Shown here: positions 35,301 to 46,189 of the stretch, in pieces
Position numbering within the stretch: position 1 is the first letter of the stretch
Layout: every line of letters starts with the position of its first letter
Assembly (NCBI RefSeq): GCF_026210795.1
Contig: NC_089434.1
Span: 62,001 to 126,000 of the forward strand
Reading direction: 5' to 3'
From: Rhizophagus irregularis
Lineage: Eukaryota; Glomeromycota; Glomeromycetes; Glomerales; Glomeraceae
Length of the DNA stretch: 64,000 nt
Notes under the pieces: generated by a model
Database searches by the model: none
Seen by the model: only the letters and a program-made list of their open reading frames with translations
Told to the model about the DNA's origin: nothing
Made by a program: the position numbers and the translations under genes

Positions 35301-36088
35301 TTTAATTGTGTCAACTCAATTACTTTCAAATAATGTTATATTGTAGTGATACAGAAGGCAGGTATATCATTCAGATATCATCTCGCAGACATCATCAGTG
35401 GCATCTCAGAGGTTCTCGTTATAACACATTATTTTTGTATCATTTCTTGTATCTTTAGAAAAATAAAATCATATAAAAGTATTGAAAGTACTTTGGGTGG
35501 ATTGAGCCATTGAGGAATATTTACCTCTTTTAAGGATGATTATATTACTACAAATATTAACATCCTCATTCTGAGACTTTTCTTGTATACTCAGTTTATA
35601 GAATGTAACTTTATCACTTAATTGAATATGACTTGATCTGTTTGGATTTATGTTCACATCATTCCAGCACTTCCCAATCTTCTCAAAAATTTTTTTTTTT
35701 CCATTTTCTAATGAGTTGGAGAGGAGGACTATAATAATGAAAGATAGCCTGAATATATATTAATCTCACGTGACTGTTTTAGCAACACATAAAAAAATTG
35801 AAATTATTTTTATCTCAATGCATTTAAACACTCTTACACTCACTCAGTGTAGTTGACTTTATTCAAAAGCATCTTGATGTCATTGATGCATATAATTCGA
35901 TTTAGTCCATAATAAGAAAGGGAAATGTTTCTATACAGCATATTTCAGTCTTGATGACCTGCTTTCTCACATTTGCTCAAAACTAGAATAACACTATTCT
36001 GCTAATTTCCTGAAATAATTTCTTTAAAAATAATCTCTAATTTGCTCTTGCTATTTGTTTTCTGCAATCTTAATATCACGCCTAGCAT

Positions 36089-37495
36089 AAAGCTCCACAT
36101 GAGCCGAGCCGGCTCACGAGCTGGCTCGAGTTTTTCAATCTAAGCCGAGCTGAGCCACGATTAAATTGGCTCAGTGGCTCGCGAGCCAGCTTGAAATGAG
36201 CACAGTGATAGGCTATTTCAATCAAGCCAGTAATAGGCTCGGCTCAAAAAGCTCGAGCTGGCTTGAGTTATCATACTAAAAACATTGCGAAAATGTTTTT
36301 TGTATAATATTATATTAAAAAAACGTTTCGCAACATTTTTTTAATTCTTTAATAAAAAAACATTGCGAAAACATTTTTTTCACTATATTATATTGAAAAA
36401 AAATGTTTTGCAACATTTTTTTAATTCTTTAGTAAAAAACATTGCGAAAACGTTTTTTTCACTATATTATTTTAGAAAAAAACGTTTCGCAACGTTTTTT
36501 AAATTCTTTAGTAAAAAAACGTTGCGAAAACGTTTTTTCACTATCTAATATTAAAAAAAAACGTTTTGCAACGTTTTTTTAAGTTCTTTAATAAAAAAAC
36601 GTTATGAAAACATTTTTTTCACTATATTATATTAGAAAAAAATATTTTGCAACGTTTTTTTAAGTTCTTTAATAAAAAAACGTTGCGAAAACATTTTTTA
36701 ACTATATTATATTGGAAAAAAACGTTTGCAACATTTTTTTTAATTCTTTAGTAAAAAGCGTTGCGAAAATGTTTTTTTCACTATATTATTTTAGAAAAAA
36801 ACGTTTTCGCAACATTTTTTAAATTCTTTAATAAAAAAACATTGCGAAAACGTTTTTTTCACTATATTATATTAGAAAAAAATGTTTCGCAACGTTTTTT
36901 TAAGTTCTTTAATAAAAAAATGTTGCGAAAATGTTTTTTTCACTATATTATTTTAGAAAAAAATGTTTCGCAATGTTTTTTTAAGTTCTTTAATAAAAAA
37001 ACGTTGCAAAAACGTGTTTCGCAACGTTTTTTTTAATTCTTTAGTAAAAAATGTTGCGAAAACGTTTTTTTCACTATATTATTTTAGAAAAAAATGTTTT
37101 CGCAACGTTTTTTTTAAATTCTTTAGTAAAAAAATGTTGCGAAAACGTTTTTTTCACAATATTATATTAGAAAAAAACGTTTTGCAATGTTTTTTTAAGT
37201 TCTTTAATAAAAATTTTGCGAAAACGTTTTTTTCACAATATTATTTTAGAAAAAAATGTTTCGCAATGTTTTTTTTAATTCTTTAATAAAAAAATGTTGC
37301 AAAACGTTTTTCTGAAGATAAAGCTCGAACCTGGCTTGGCTCGAGCCATCGAAAATCATCGCTCGGCTCAGCTCACTTTAGCTTGAGCTGAAATTTTTAT
37401 GGCTCGGCTTATTCTGGCTCAGGCCAGAATTTTTTTTTTTGAGCTGAGCCGAGCCAGACTGTGGCTCGGCTCAAGCTGGCTCATGCGGAGCTTTA
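36089..37495. mobile_element. 1.4 kb element with GGCTC-motif arms and 9-bp target duplication
   Basis: GCCTAGCAT occurs at 36080-36088 and again at 37496-37504. The ends are inverted: AAAGCTCCACATGAGCC on the left, complement TAAAGCTCCGCATGAGCC on the right. Each arm (about 36089-36270 and 37315-37495) is packed with GGCTC/GAGCC words. The core is a tandem array of hairpin units. No transposase. A 9-bp duplication fits Mutator-like elements. It interrupts the SAM/Crinkler-like pseudogene. Confidence 0.85.
36280..37312. repeat. Hairpin satellite, about 13 units of about 78 bp
   Basis: Each unit is an inverted pair, AACGTTGCGAAAACGTTTTT then AAAAACGTTTCGCAACGTTT, with spacers CACTATATTATATTAGA and AATTCTTTAATAAAA. 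Open frames across it (repeated FFHYIILEKNV peptides) only reflect the repeat. Confidence 0.9.
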
Positions 37496-38043
37496 GCCTA
37501 GCATAATATCCACTCTACTTTTCTTCCAATTCCTTGATTCTGGATTTAACCTCCTTAATTTCATAATCAGCTCATCCAGAACTTTCTTCTGATCTTCTCC
37601 AATTATTTCAAATTCAGGCCTCATGCTAAATTTCTCCTCCATTAAGTCTCCTGTGATATGAAGGAAGGTATGAAGTATGGTGGAGACATATTCATTGTGT
37701 ATAGATTCCAAACTATTCACGACCAATAATCCATAATGTTTTATTCAAAATAAAAATATCATTCATACAATGTTCAAAATATTTATTATTGTCCTGAATT
37801 TCGTGGATCTGAAGGAAAAATAATAGAATAGTTTTTGTGCCATTAGAGTCAATGCAGTATTTCTCCAACACCTCCTTTAAACTGCGATAGGTTGAAAGTA
37901 AACATTTCTTTTTTCTTGCAAAGTCCGCTAACCTTTTCACTGCAAACAATTTCCAAGTCCATCTTTGTTAAGTTCCAAGTCCTTCTTATACAAAAAATTG
38001 ATAAGTTCTGCTGTATTATATTTTTTTATTTCATCTGCTAACA

Positions 38044-39241
38044 TGAGACAGAGACAAGGCAGGTGTGTTTGACTATTTTTTTTCTGAGAAAAATGTGAAA
38101 AATTAATATATCGTACAGATCTGCTGTTCTATTTTTCTTTTGTAACACAAAATAGGAGATATGCATGTGGCTTGACAAAAAAATTTTCCAATCACCATTG
38201 CATAATATCCTGATTATTAGCGAAGAAGAAAAAAATCTGAGTAAGGTGATCACTGATCACTGATCACTGCTCCTGTGCTCCGGACTGGTCTTAGAAAATA
38301 TGTTCACTCACTATCTAAATCTGACCAATTAGACAATATTTTGATCAAGCCTTTTCATTACTTTTCTACTTCTACAGAGCTCTAAGCCAAGGTATTTTAA
38401 GTTAAGACATGAATAAGCAATTTCTACAATAGATGAATTACCAATCTTATACTGACCGAGGTCAATATGTTTAAGTTAGGACATGAATGCACAATAGCAT
38501 GAATACTTAAATCAGTAACTTATATATATTGAGATGCTTTAATATTTCACTATTACTTTTATAGTAGTATCAGTAATATTACGACAATTCCATAGATCTA
38601 AATATCTAAGGTTTCGCTATAAACGTGCAAAAATACATATTATGTCTTCCAAGGTCAAGCTGCTCTAATTTATGACATATTTCCTTACATATGAATAGGA
38701 ATTATATAAAAAGGTGTCACCCGGTATGGCATGTATTATTTACTTCTTATGACTATCATAATGTCCAGTAAAGTAGAGTTAAATACGCAGTAATATTATA
38801 GTAATTATTACATGTATCATAGGAACAAGTAATTGTGTGAAATAATTTATTCTCAAACTTTCTTGCACATTCTCAAAATTATGTATAGCCCCTTGATGAT
38901 CTTTACATATGGATTTATTATTGTTAAATTAAGGGGATGCCATTGATCAGATTTTCATAATGTGTTCATATTAACGTAATTTTCCCAAAAACGTATTCCA
39001 AGATCGATCCTGCAAATTGTATAAAAAGGTGATGCCTTAATTAGTGAATCCTTTTTTCTGCCTCATGCAAGTAAAATAAAAATCAATCAAAGCTAATCAA
39101 ACCAATCTAACCTACCATTATTTGCATTAATAATATCTCTAATCAACCAAACAAAGTAATAATAAAGTAAGTTGGTTTATTATTCAGCTAGATTCTAGAA
39201 ACATGTCATCATGACATTAATTGATTTTCCCGCCTCTATAG
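38044..39241. other. Gene-free region
   Basis: AT-rich, between the SAM/Crinkler-like start and the small secreted-protein candidate. It holds a TGATCACTGATCACTG word at about 38250 but no supported gene. Confidence 0.45.
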
Positions 39242-39590
39242 ATGTTCCAAAATAAAACGTATATATTACTCTTATTGTTATATATCAGCATTTTGATCTT
39301 TACCGAGAAAATCTTTGATAATCAGCACGTGTATAATAGGTGCAATGAAATTACTCACATGAATCTCATCACATGCAACAGTACAGCAAAAGTCTGGCAC
39401 AGTATATCAAATGGCATAAGCATCTTCACGTGCCGAATTCTTGAAACTTTGCGCAGTATCATGCAGAAAAAATCAAGTAATCAATTCCTTGTATATGAGG
39501 TGGAATGGAATATTGTGAAAATGAAGTATATCGGTAAGTGGGAATTGGAAATACTGTATTATTTTTTTTTACCTCAGTTGCTAATCTCAG
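39242..39590 (+). CDS. Small secreted-protein candidate
   Basis: It starts MFQNKTYILLLLLYISILIF, a strong signal-peptide-like hydrophobic stretch, followed by three spaced cysteines (NRCNEI, LITCNS, FTCRIL) and a Gln/Lys-rich region. A donor GTAAGT at 39532 and an acceptor CCTCAG near 39575 would give a protein of about 102 aa; unspliced it is 129 aa, with its end in the foldback at 39.6 kb. I do not recognise the family. Small cysteine-bearing secreted proteins are the usual candidates for symbiosis effectors, but nothing here proves that. Confidence 0.45.
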
Positions 39591-39612
39591 CTAATTCTTC
39601 CTTTGTTCCTGA

Positions 39613-40128
39613 CATCAGGAAATTTGTTTAGGTGTAATTTAGTGTAATATTTCGGAGGTAGTGTAAAATTTCGAAATATTACACTAAAAACGTAATATTA
39701 CAAAAGTTTACGCTTTTAAATTTGAATAATAATAGTAATTTAAGAATATCTCGCTATCTACTGATCCAATCAAGACGATCTATAGCTCATTGGAATCAGC
39801 TCATCAAGACGAATCGAAAGGTAGTAAAATCATATTTCTACATTTGATAGATGACTTCTATTAATTTAAAACTTTATTGCATACTATAGAGCGTTCTATC
39901 AACTGTAGAAATGTGATTTTACTACCATTCGATTCGTCTTGATGAGCTGATTCCAATGAGCTATAGATCGTCTTGATTGGATCAGTAGATAGCAAGATAT
40001 TCTTACTATAATTATTCAAATTTAAAAGCATAAACTTTTGTAATATTACGTTTTTAGTGTAATATTTCGAAATTTTACACCACCTTCGAAATATTACACT
40101 AAATTACGCCTAAACAAATTTCCTGATG
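39613..40128. mobile_element. Foldback element with about 200-bp arms
   Basis: It begins CATCAGGAAATTTGTTTAGG and ends with the complement. The arms pair over most of their length: TAATTTAGTGTAATATTTCG, AATATCTCGCTATCTACTGA, ATCTATAGCTCATTGGAATC, and TACCATTCGATTCGTC against GACGAATCGAAAGGTA. The loop is about 50-70 bp. It has no ORF and shares its terminus with the 3.6 kb element and its core with the foldback at 44.0 kb. Confidence 0.85.
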
Positions 40129-40259
40129 GAGTATTTATTTTCCCACTCATTAATAATTTTGGGAAGTTTCTCGTTAGAAACAGTATATATATTTTCACCA
40201 ATACTTGAATCATATATAATATTACCATTTTCTAAAGCCTTTTTTAATGACTCTTCCAT
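40128..40259 (-). pseudogene. Short ORF remnant cut by the foldback
   Basis: 44 codons from MEESLKKALENGNIIYDSS to INEWENKYS at the element border. On the other side of the foldback the minus strand offers SGTKEELAEISN followed by a stop, so the element may have split a small gene. The family is unknown. Confidence 0.35.
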
Positions 40260-40739
40260 TTTAAAACAAAAACTTGTAATTATGAGATGAATAAGATCCC
40301 ATTATATATTTAAAACAGTGGCACGTGAAATATATGCGATATCAGCATAGCGGACATCCTTCATTTTATCACAATTTTAACAATCATTTGACGATCATTT
40401 GTCGATTACTTATTCAATCTTATCACGTAAAGTAAATGCCGTTATTTATAAATTTTGCATAATAATAAATAATAATATATGCTTAAATTTTGCAAATAAA
40501 CTTAATTTTTTAATTTTTAAATATTAAATTGTATTAAAATTGTATTATTATTGAATAATTTGCATATAGAAAACTTTTTAAATTTAATAAAATTGCAAAA
40601 TTAATTTATTATTATAAAATTTAATACAGGAGCTTGAATTAATTATTTATATTTTGTTTTAGTTTTCTAAAAAATTAATAAAATTAGCAAAATCTGTTTA
40701 ATTATATTGTACTATCATAATTTAACCATGTTTGATCTA

Positions 40740-41380
40740 ATATTTCAGGTTTTTCATTATCTTTTAATGGTGTTAGTAATCTTTTTTTTAAACTAATAAT
40801 ATTTTTTTCAATATTTGAAGATAAATAACTAAAACAATGCTCACAATTATCTTTCAATAAATTTAAGCATTGTTTATGATAAGCATGCTATGTTCACATG
40901 TTAAAATAATATCATCAGATAGTAAACTTAAATTATTATCAGATAATAAACAATTCTTTGCATTACAAAATTTATTATCAGAAGGTTTAGTTTCTGTATT
41001 CCAAGCTAATGGTAAAACTTTTACATTAACATTAATATTAAAGGTTGAAAGACTGAAATTTGGATATTTTTTTCTATTAATTTGTTATACATTTCCTATG
41101 TTATGATATATATTATTAAAGAGAGATAATAAAAATAATGAAACCTTTTTTTCTAAATAATCCAATTTAATATGAATAATAGTTAGATTTCTTGAGTTAA
41201 CAAAAGCATTTTTAAAAGAAAAATTATTGGTTCTTTTAACATCAATAATTTTTGCTTTTTGAATAATTCGTTGTGCAGAATTTGATTCAGCTGTTTGATT
41301 TCTAATAGAACTATAAAAATTTTCAACAAAATAATCATTAAAAATTGGCAAATTATCCTTTAAAATATTAATTATTGGAT
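40740..41380 (-). pseudogene. C-terminal fragment of a transposon-type protein
   Basis: The minus strand reads HPIINILKDNLPIFNDYFV, NFYSSIRNQTAESNSAQRI, INVNVKVLPLAWNTETKP and a Cys-containing end (KFCNAKNCLL, ILTCEHSML) that resembles a broken zinc-binding motif. Stops separate the parts. I associate this peptide with repeated proteins of Rhizophagus, but cannot name the superfamily. A MITE sits directly upstream. Confidence 0.45.
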
Positions 41381-41382
41381 GT

Positions 41383-41545
41383 AAGGTTGCTTGCCAGAAC
41401 CTGTTTGGTTTAATGCCAAAAGGTGAAACCTCTTATATAATGCCAAAATACTGAAACACCAAAACTGCGAAATCTATCAAAATTGCGAAACTGCTGAAAC
41501 ATGCTGAAACCTCTATAATAGGTTTCTCCGTAATTTTGGCATAGT
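41383..41545. mobile_element. TAAGGTTGCTTG-family MITE, truncated or diverged
   Basis: The left end TAAGGTTGCTTGCC is the same as in the 47.57 kb element, followed by GAAACC/GCCAAAA words. No matching right end or target duplication was found. Confidence 0.5.
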
Positions 41546-42301
41546 TGATCATAAGATTTGCATATAGTTACGCCAAGTTACACCAATTAATAATATAATT
41601 TAGATGATCAAATATTTTACCGTTGTCTTAGTTCTTTTAAGCTTTATCTAGTGTTAGAATTTTCATTTCTAACTCCCATATTAATATTATAATATTAAAC
41701 GTTTTTGCAGTTTTTTTTAAGGGGCTTATATTCATTAAAGGAAAATGCGTAACATGCATTTAATAAACCCAATTCCATCATCTCCTTTAATACTAAACTA
41801 AAGTTTCTTTTACTTTCTTCCATTTTCTTAATAATAAAATTAATAATAAACTGTTTCAAATGACTGATCATATAGAAGATTCACCCATTAAAAAGAAAAA
41901 TAGAGCACTTGTCAGAATAGTCCATTTTGTCCAAATTTCAAATTGACGAATGTTGGACAAAAGTTGGTCTAAATTCGGCCGATCATTGCCAAAAAAATTG
42001 TCAAAGTTATTATGGACGATTTGCACAGTTCACCTGCCACTTGACAATCACAAATTGGCAAAAATTTATTAAAAAATTGGAAATAAACTATTCGTCAACT
42101 TTTACTAGACATTCGTACAAATTTTAAATTGCCAAATGTTAGATGAAATTAAGTCTAATTTTGTCTAATTGTTAATGATTTTATGTATTTAGCTTATTTT
42201 TAATTTTGTAATAACAATCAATTGATTAAATTTTATTATTTCGCTTTATTAAAATTACATATTAAAAATTATCATATTAAATATCTAATATCTATATTTT
42301 A
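41546..42301. other. Intergenic with possible small inverted repeat
   Basis: No gene supported. At 41915-42140 TGTCCAAATTTCAAATTGAC and a later ACAAATTTTAAATTGCCAAA with ACATTCG words may be the ends of a decayed element. Confidence 0.3.
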
Positions 42302-42470
42302 CAGTATCTGTCTATTTACACCTACCATCTACCATTTACCATTTACCATTTACCATTTACCATCTATTGTCAACCATCGTCAACCATCCTTCACATCCAT
42401 CGTCTACTACCCATCATCTACCATCCATCATCTACCATCATCCATCATCATCCACTCATCCAAAATTATC
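42302..42470. repeat. Simple repeats (ACCATTT)n and (CCATCATC)n
   Basis: Four exact ACCATTT units at about 42325-42365, then CATCATCTACCATCCATCAT-type repeats. Confidence 0.85.
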
Positions 42471-42494
42471 TACGACTTACTCTATCTGACAAAG

Positions 42495-43716
42495 TATGAA
42501 AGAGAAACCTACAAAAAAAAAATAAAGAAACGGTTAGTAAACCATTATTATTACAATAAAAAAAGGTCAAAGTTTTGAAGATTCAAAACCTACCCATTCA
42601 ATAGAAGTCCAAAGGAAAATCTACAAAAAAAAATAAAGAAATGGTTAGTAAACCAATTCTTTAATAAAAAAAAATTTAAGTTTTGAAATATTTCGAAACT
42701 TACCCAACTAAAAATCTGAAGTGGAAACTTACCCATATATCCAAAATCCAACTGAAAGCCGAAACCTACAAAATAGAAAAAAAAAATTAAAAATTATTCT
42801 TTAAAGAGTTTCGATTCTTTCACTTCAAAACTTACCTATATATCTAACGTCCAATAATCGAAAGCCAAAACCTACAAAATAGAAGAAAAAAATATTAAAA
42901 AAAAATACTTTTTTTAAAAAAAAGTTTCGAAGTTTTAACTTCGAAACTTACCCATATATCTAACGCCCAATAATCAAAAGCCAAAATCTACAAAATTGAA
43001 GATAAAAAATTTAAAATATTAAAAAAAATATTTTTTTAAAATAAAAGTTTTGAAGTTTCACTTCGAAACTTATCCATATATCCAACGCCCAATAATCGAA
43101 AGCCAAAATTTACAAAATTGAAGATAAAAATATTAAAAAAATACTTTTTAAAAGAAAGTTTTGAAGTTTTAACTTCGAAACTTACCCTTATATCCAAAGC
43201 CTAAGAACCAAAAGTCGAAACCTACAAAATAGAAAAAAAAATTAAAAAAATTATTCTTTAAAGAGTTTCGATTCTTTCACTTTGAAACTCACCTATATAT
43301 CTAAAATCCAACTAAAAGTTGAAACCAACAAATAGAAAAAGAAAATTAAAATAAAATTAAAAAAGTAATTTTTTTTTAAAATAAGTTTCGAAGTTTCACT
43401 TCGAAACTTACCCATATATTCAAAGCCCAAGAATCGAAAGTCAAAACCTACAAAATAGAAGAAAAAAAAATTAAAAACATTTAATAATTTTTTTTAAAAA
43501 AAGTTTTGAAGTTTTCACTCCAAAACTCACTCATATATCTAAAGCCCTATAACTGAAAGAACCTACAAAATATAAGAAAGAAAAAATTACAAAAAATAGT
43601 TTTTTTTAGAGTTTCGAATTTTTTACTCCGAAACTCACCTATATATATAACAATTTTTTTAAAAAAAGTTTCAAAGTTTTCACTTCGAAACTTCATATAT
43701 CCAAAGCCCAAGAACT
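42495..43716. repeat. Hairpin tandem array, units of about 105-145 bp
   Basis: About ten units. Each holds AAACCTACAAAATAGAAG, an A/T run, a hairpin (AAGTTTCGAAGTTTTAACTT / CGAAACTTAC) and CATATATCCAAAGCCCAAGA. One more partial unit lies beyond the inserted element (44650-44690). No coding signal. Confidence 0.85.
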
Positions 43717-44649
43717 AAGAATGGTCATCGGTCCTACCGGTCCTACTCGGTCCTGGACCGGTCAGTCCCAGGACTTGTAAGACCGGACCGCGGTCTTGCA
43801 TTTTTTTGTGGCGCAGTAGGACCGGTCCTGAGGACCGACTAGTCCTCATACCGGTCTTCATATAATAAATGAGTTTTATATTGAATAAACCTATTAATCT
43901 GATAAAGGTCTTCATAAAATAATATAAAGACTGGCTATTTCCAAACCAATAAATAATGACAATCACTCTTCCCACTTGTAGAGTTTCTTGTCAAAACGCT
44001 GAAACTCCGAAACTCCAAAAAAAGCGTTTAAGCAGAATATCTCGTCATCCAGTGATCATAAAAGGATGAAACTACCACCATTCGAATCGTCTCAGCGAGA
44101 CGCGTCGAATGGTGACTAAATCATGTTTCTAGAATCGATAGATAGTCAGTAATTATTGAATTTATTATCAAATAGTTTTGCCGACGTAATTTTTTTTATC
44201 GATTCTAAAATCATGATTTTGATACCATTCGACACGCCGTAGCGAGACGATTCGAATGGTGGTAAAATCATCCTTTTATAATCACTGGATAGCGAGATAT
44301 TGCGTTTTGAAGTATTTTTTCTCAAAGCTTTAAATTTTGCATGACGTTGTGATGATATCCAGGTGATTTGTAAAAAAAAAATTTATATTAAAAATCATTC
44401 CAATTAGTGTTCATTTATAAAATAAGGCTATTCCTAATAAAGTTAGGGAAGAAAATCTTTTTTTATTTGCAAAAAAAGAAAAAAGACTGATCGGTCTTAA
44501 AAAGACTGCGGTCCTTAAAAAGACCGACGGTCTTATTATATGTGATACAGGATCGAAAGACCATGGTCCTACACTAAGACGGACTGGTCCGTCTTTTTAT
44601 GGTGTAGGATCGTAGGACCGCGGTCTTCTAGGACCGATGACCATCTTTA
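43717..44649. mobile_element. 933-bp element with GGACC-motif arms and 9-bp target duplication
   Basis: CCAAGAACT flanks it at 43708-43716 and 44650-44658. The ends are inverted: AAGAATGGTCATCGGTCCTA against TAAAGATGGTCATCGGTCCT. Both arms are runs of GGACC/GGTCC words. Removing it restores a normal unit of the surrounding hairpin array (CCAAAGCCCAAGAACT then GAAAACTGAAACCTAC), which proves the insertion. No transposase. A second foldback lies inside. Confidence 0.9.
44017..44320. mobile_element. Foldback nested in the GGACC element
   Basis: Arms of about 90-130 bp: AATATCTCGTCATCCAGTGA, TCATAAAAGGATGA and ACCACCATTCGAATCGTCTC pair with their complements at 44230-44310. Core and arm words match the foldback at 39.6-40.1 kb. 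Confidence 0.8.
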
Positions 44650-44689
44650 CCAAGAACTGAAAACTGAAACCTACAAAATAAAAAAATAT

Positions 44690-45738
44690 AAATAAAAAAT
44701 TTTTTTTTCCTATTAACGCCAATAGAAGAATAAGGGTGAAAGAAAGAAAAAGAACGAAATAAGGGAGGGAAATAACGAAATAAGGGAGAGGAAAAAAGGG
44801 AGAAAGAAATAGATAGGGATGAAGGATCCACATTAAAAAAACATGCTTTTTTTTAATTTAATCTGGATAATCTCACGTTAAAGATAGTGCCGCAAATAGG
44901 TAATTGCAGCAAATAATCTGTAATTGCGGATAAATTGCAGAATCGCAAAAAAATATACAATTTTAAACTTATTAATCGAAAATGATTATTTCTTATCATT
45001 AAAGTAAAAGAAAAAAATCGTTTTTCATTAATAATTTTTAAAAAAGAACGATTTTTTTTAAAAAAAAACAAATCAGCCGGTCAATTTGACGGTTATTGAT
45101 AGTCCAGCTGATTTGATTTTTTTAATATTCAGTCATAACAAATATTGGATAATCCATCAAATTATCCAGCCAAAACACCTTTTTTTGGTTTTTTTTTTAT
45201 GTATTAATTAATTTAAAAATGATATATACAGTATATTAAATATTAATATTTTTATATTAATTAAATTAAAAAGATAAAAAAAGATAAAAAAAGGCGATTT
45301 GGCCAGAAAATTCGATGGATATTGGATAATCTGTCAAATTATCTGGCTGAATTTGGATTTCTTTATTTGTGAAAATGCATTTTTTTACCAATTCAAATGC
45401 AAATATGATAGAAACTGTCAGTAAAATGTGTTTATAATAATACCACAGTTCCACATTTGCAGACTAATTGCGAAATTGCGCAATTGATTGTCAATATTAT
45501 TGATATTAATTAATTAAAAATTTGGTTAAAAATCGTCAAAAAAGTTTTAAGTCGATTGTCATTGTTAATAAAAAATTGATAAAAAAAAGTATTGGTCGAT
45601 TTATGATTTTTTTTATATTACAACTCAACCAAAAATCGACTAAAAATCTTTATGCCAAACTTTTATGATTAGCCGAATGTGTGACAAATCACGTGATGAC
45701 GATGATGAACTTTGACGAAAGGTATTAATACCGAAAAA
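44690..45738. other. Gene-free region with small inverted and direct repeats
   Basis: ATATTGGATAATCCATCAAA occurs at 45142 and, slightly changed, at 45318, each followed by TTATCCAGCC or TTATCTGGCT. AAATCAGC..GCTGATTT forms a short hairpin at 45069-45117. No gene. Confidence 0.5.
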
Positions 45739-46165
45739 ATGATTTCAACCAGTAGAGGTCGGCCACCTAATAGCATTTGGGAAGATATTAATAAAGGAAA
45801 AGCTATTAGTTCTAACAAATTTGCCGTCTTCTGCAAGTACTGTAAAAATACATGATCACGCAATGAAGTTTTAAAGCTCAAAGAGCATCTTTTAAACTAT
45901 TGTCCAGATGCGCTAGTAGTAGTTGTTAGAAGGTATATGACTAAAGTAATGGAACGGTAAGATAAATCCAAGTCATTCAAAAAAAGAAAATACTCTGAAA
46001 GTCAAAGTAATATGGATGATTACCATGATTTAACAGAGCTTAACAAACAAAGATGTATATGAATTAATCGTGTATTAGTTAAATTTTTATTGCGTGCAGA
46101 ATTGCGTTTAAAATAGTGGAACATCCCTTTTTCATCAATTTTATAAAAGATCTTAATGCTAGATA
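45739..46165 (+). pseudogene. BED-finger hAT transposase, N-terminal fragment
   Basis: It starts MISTSRGRPPNSIWEDINKG, then FCKYCKNT (BED-type Cys pair), LKEHLLNYCPDA (the second half with His/Cys), VMER, KSKSFKKRKYSESQSN, and near 46120 HPFFINFIKDLNARYN-like sequence. These are hallmarks of a BED-hAT transposase family I know from Rhizophagus genomes. TGA at 45853-45855 replaces the usual Trp, and TAA at 45958-45960 the usual Gln; the catalytic part is absent. Confidence 0.75.
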
Positions 46166-46189
46166 CAATACACTATACTAGTCGTAATA

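Larger units (their letters stand above)
35900..38043 (-). pseudogene. SAM/Crinkler-like protein pseudogene, split by an element
   Basis: On the minus strand from 38043: MLADEIKKYNTAELINFLYKK (SAM-like start), ADFARKKKCLLSTYRSLKEV, HEIQDNNKYFEHCMNDIF, NSLESIHNEYVSTILHTFLH and FSMRPEFEIIGED, ending KSRVDIMLG at 37496. This order matches a protein family I know as abundant in Rhizophagus, where a SAM-like N-terminus precedes a Crinkler/nuclease-like domain; the call is by memory. The frame is broken between the SAM part and ADFARKK, and at about 37720. After the 1.4 kb element the reading resumes at 36080 with VILRLQKTNSKSKLEIIFKE. No function is expected. Confidence 0.6.

Noticed and set aside
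36363-37286. Plus-strand open frames with FFHYIILEKNV repeats
   Set aside because: They follow the hairpin satellite; no conserved start, no splice signals, and frames change between units.
37493-37726. Open frame ending at the element border taken as a full gene
   Set aside because: Its stop lies just beyond the target duplication; it is the middle part of the SAM/Crinkler-like pseudogene.
44597-45071. Minus-strand hydrophobic open frames
   Set aside because: Low-complexity T/C-rich translation in noncoding DNA; no start context or relatives.
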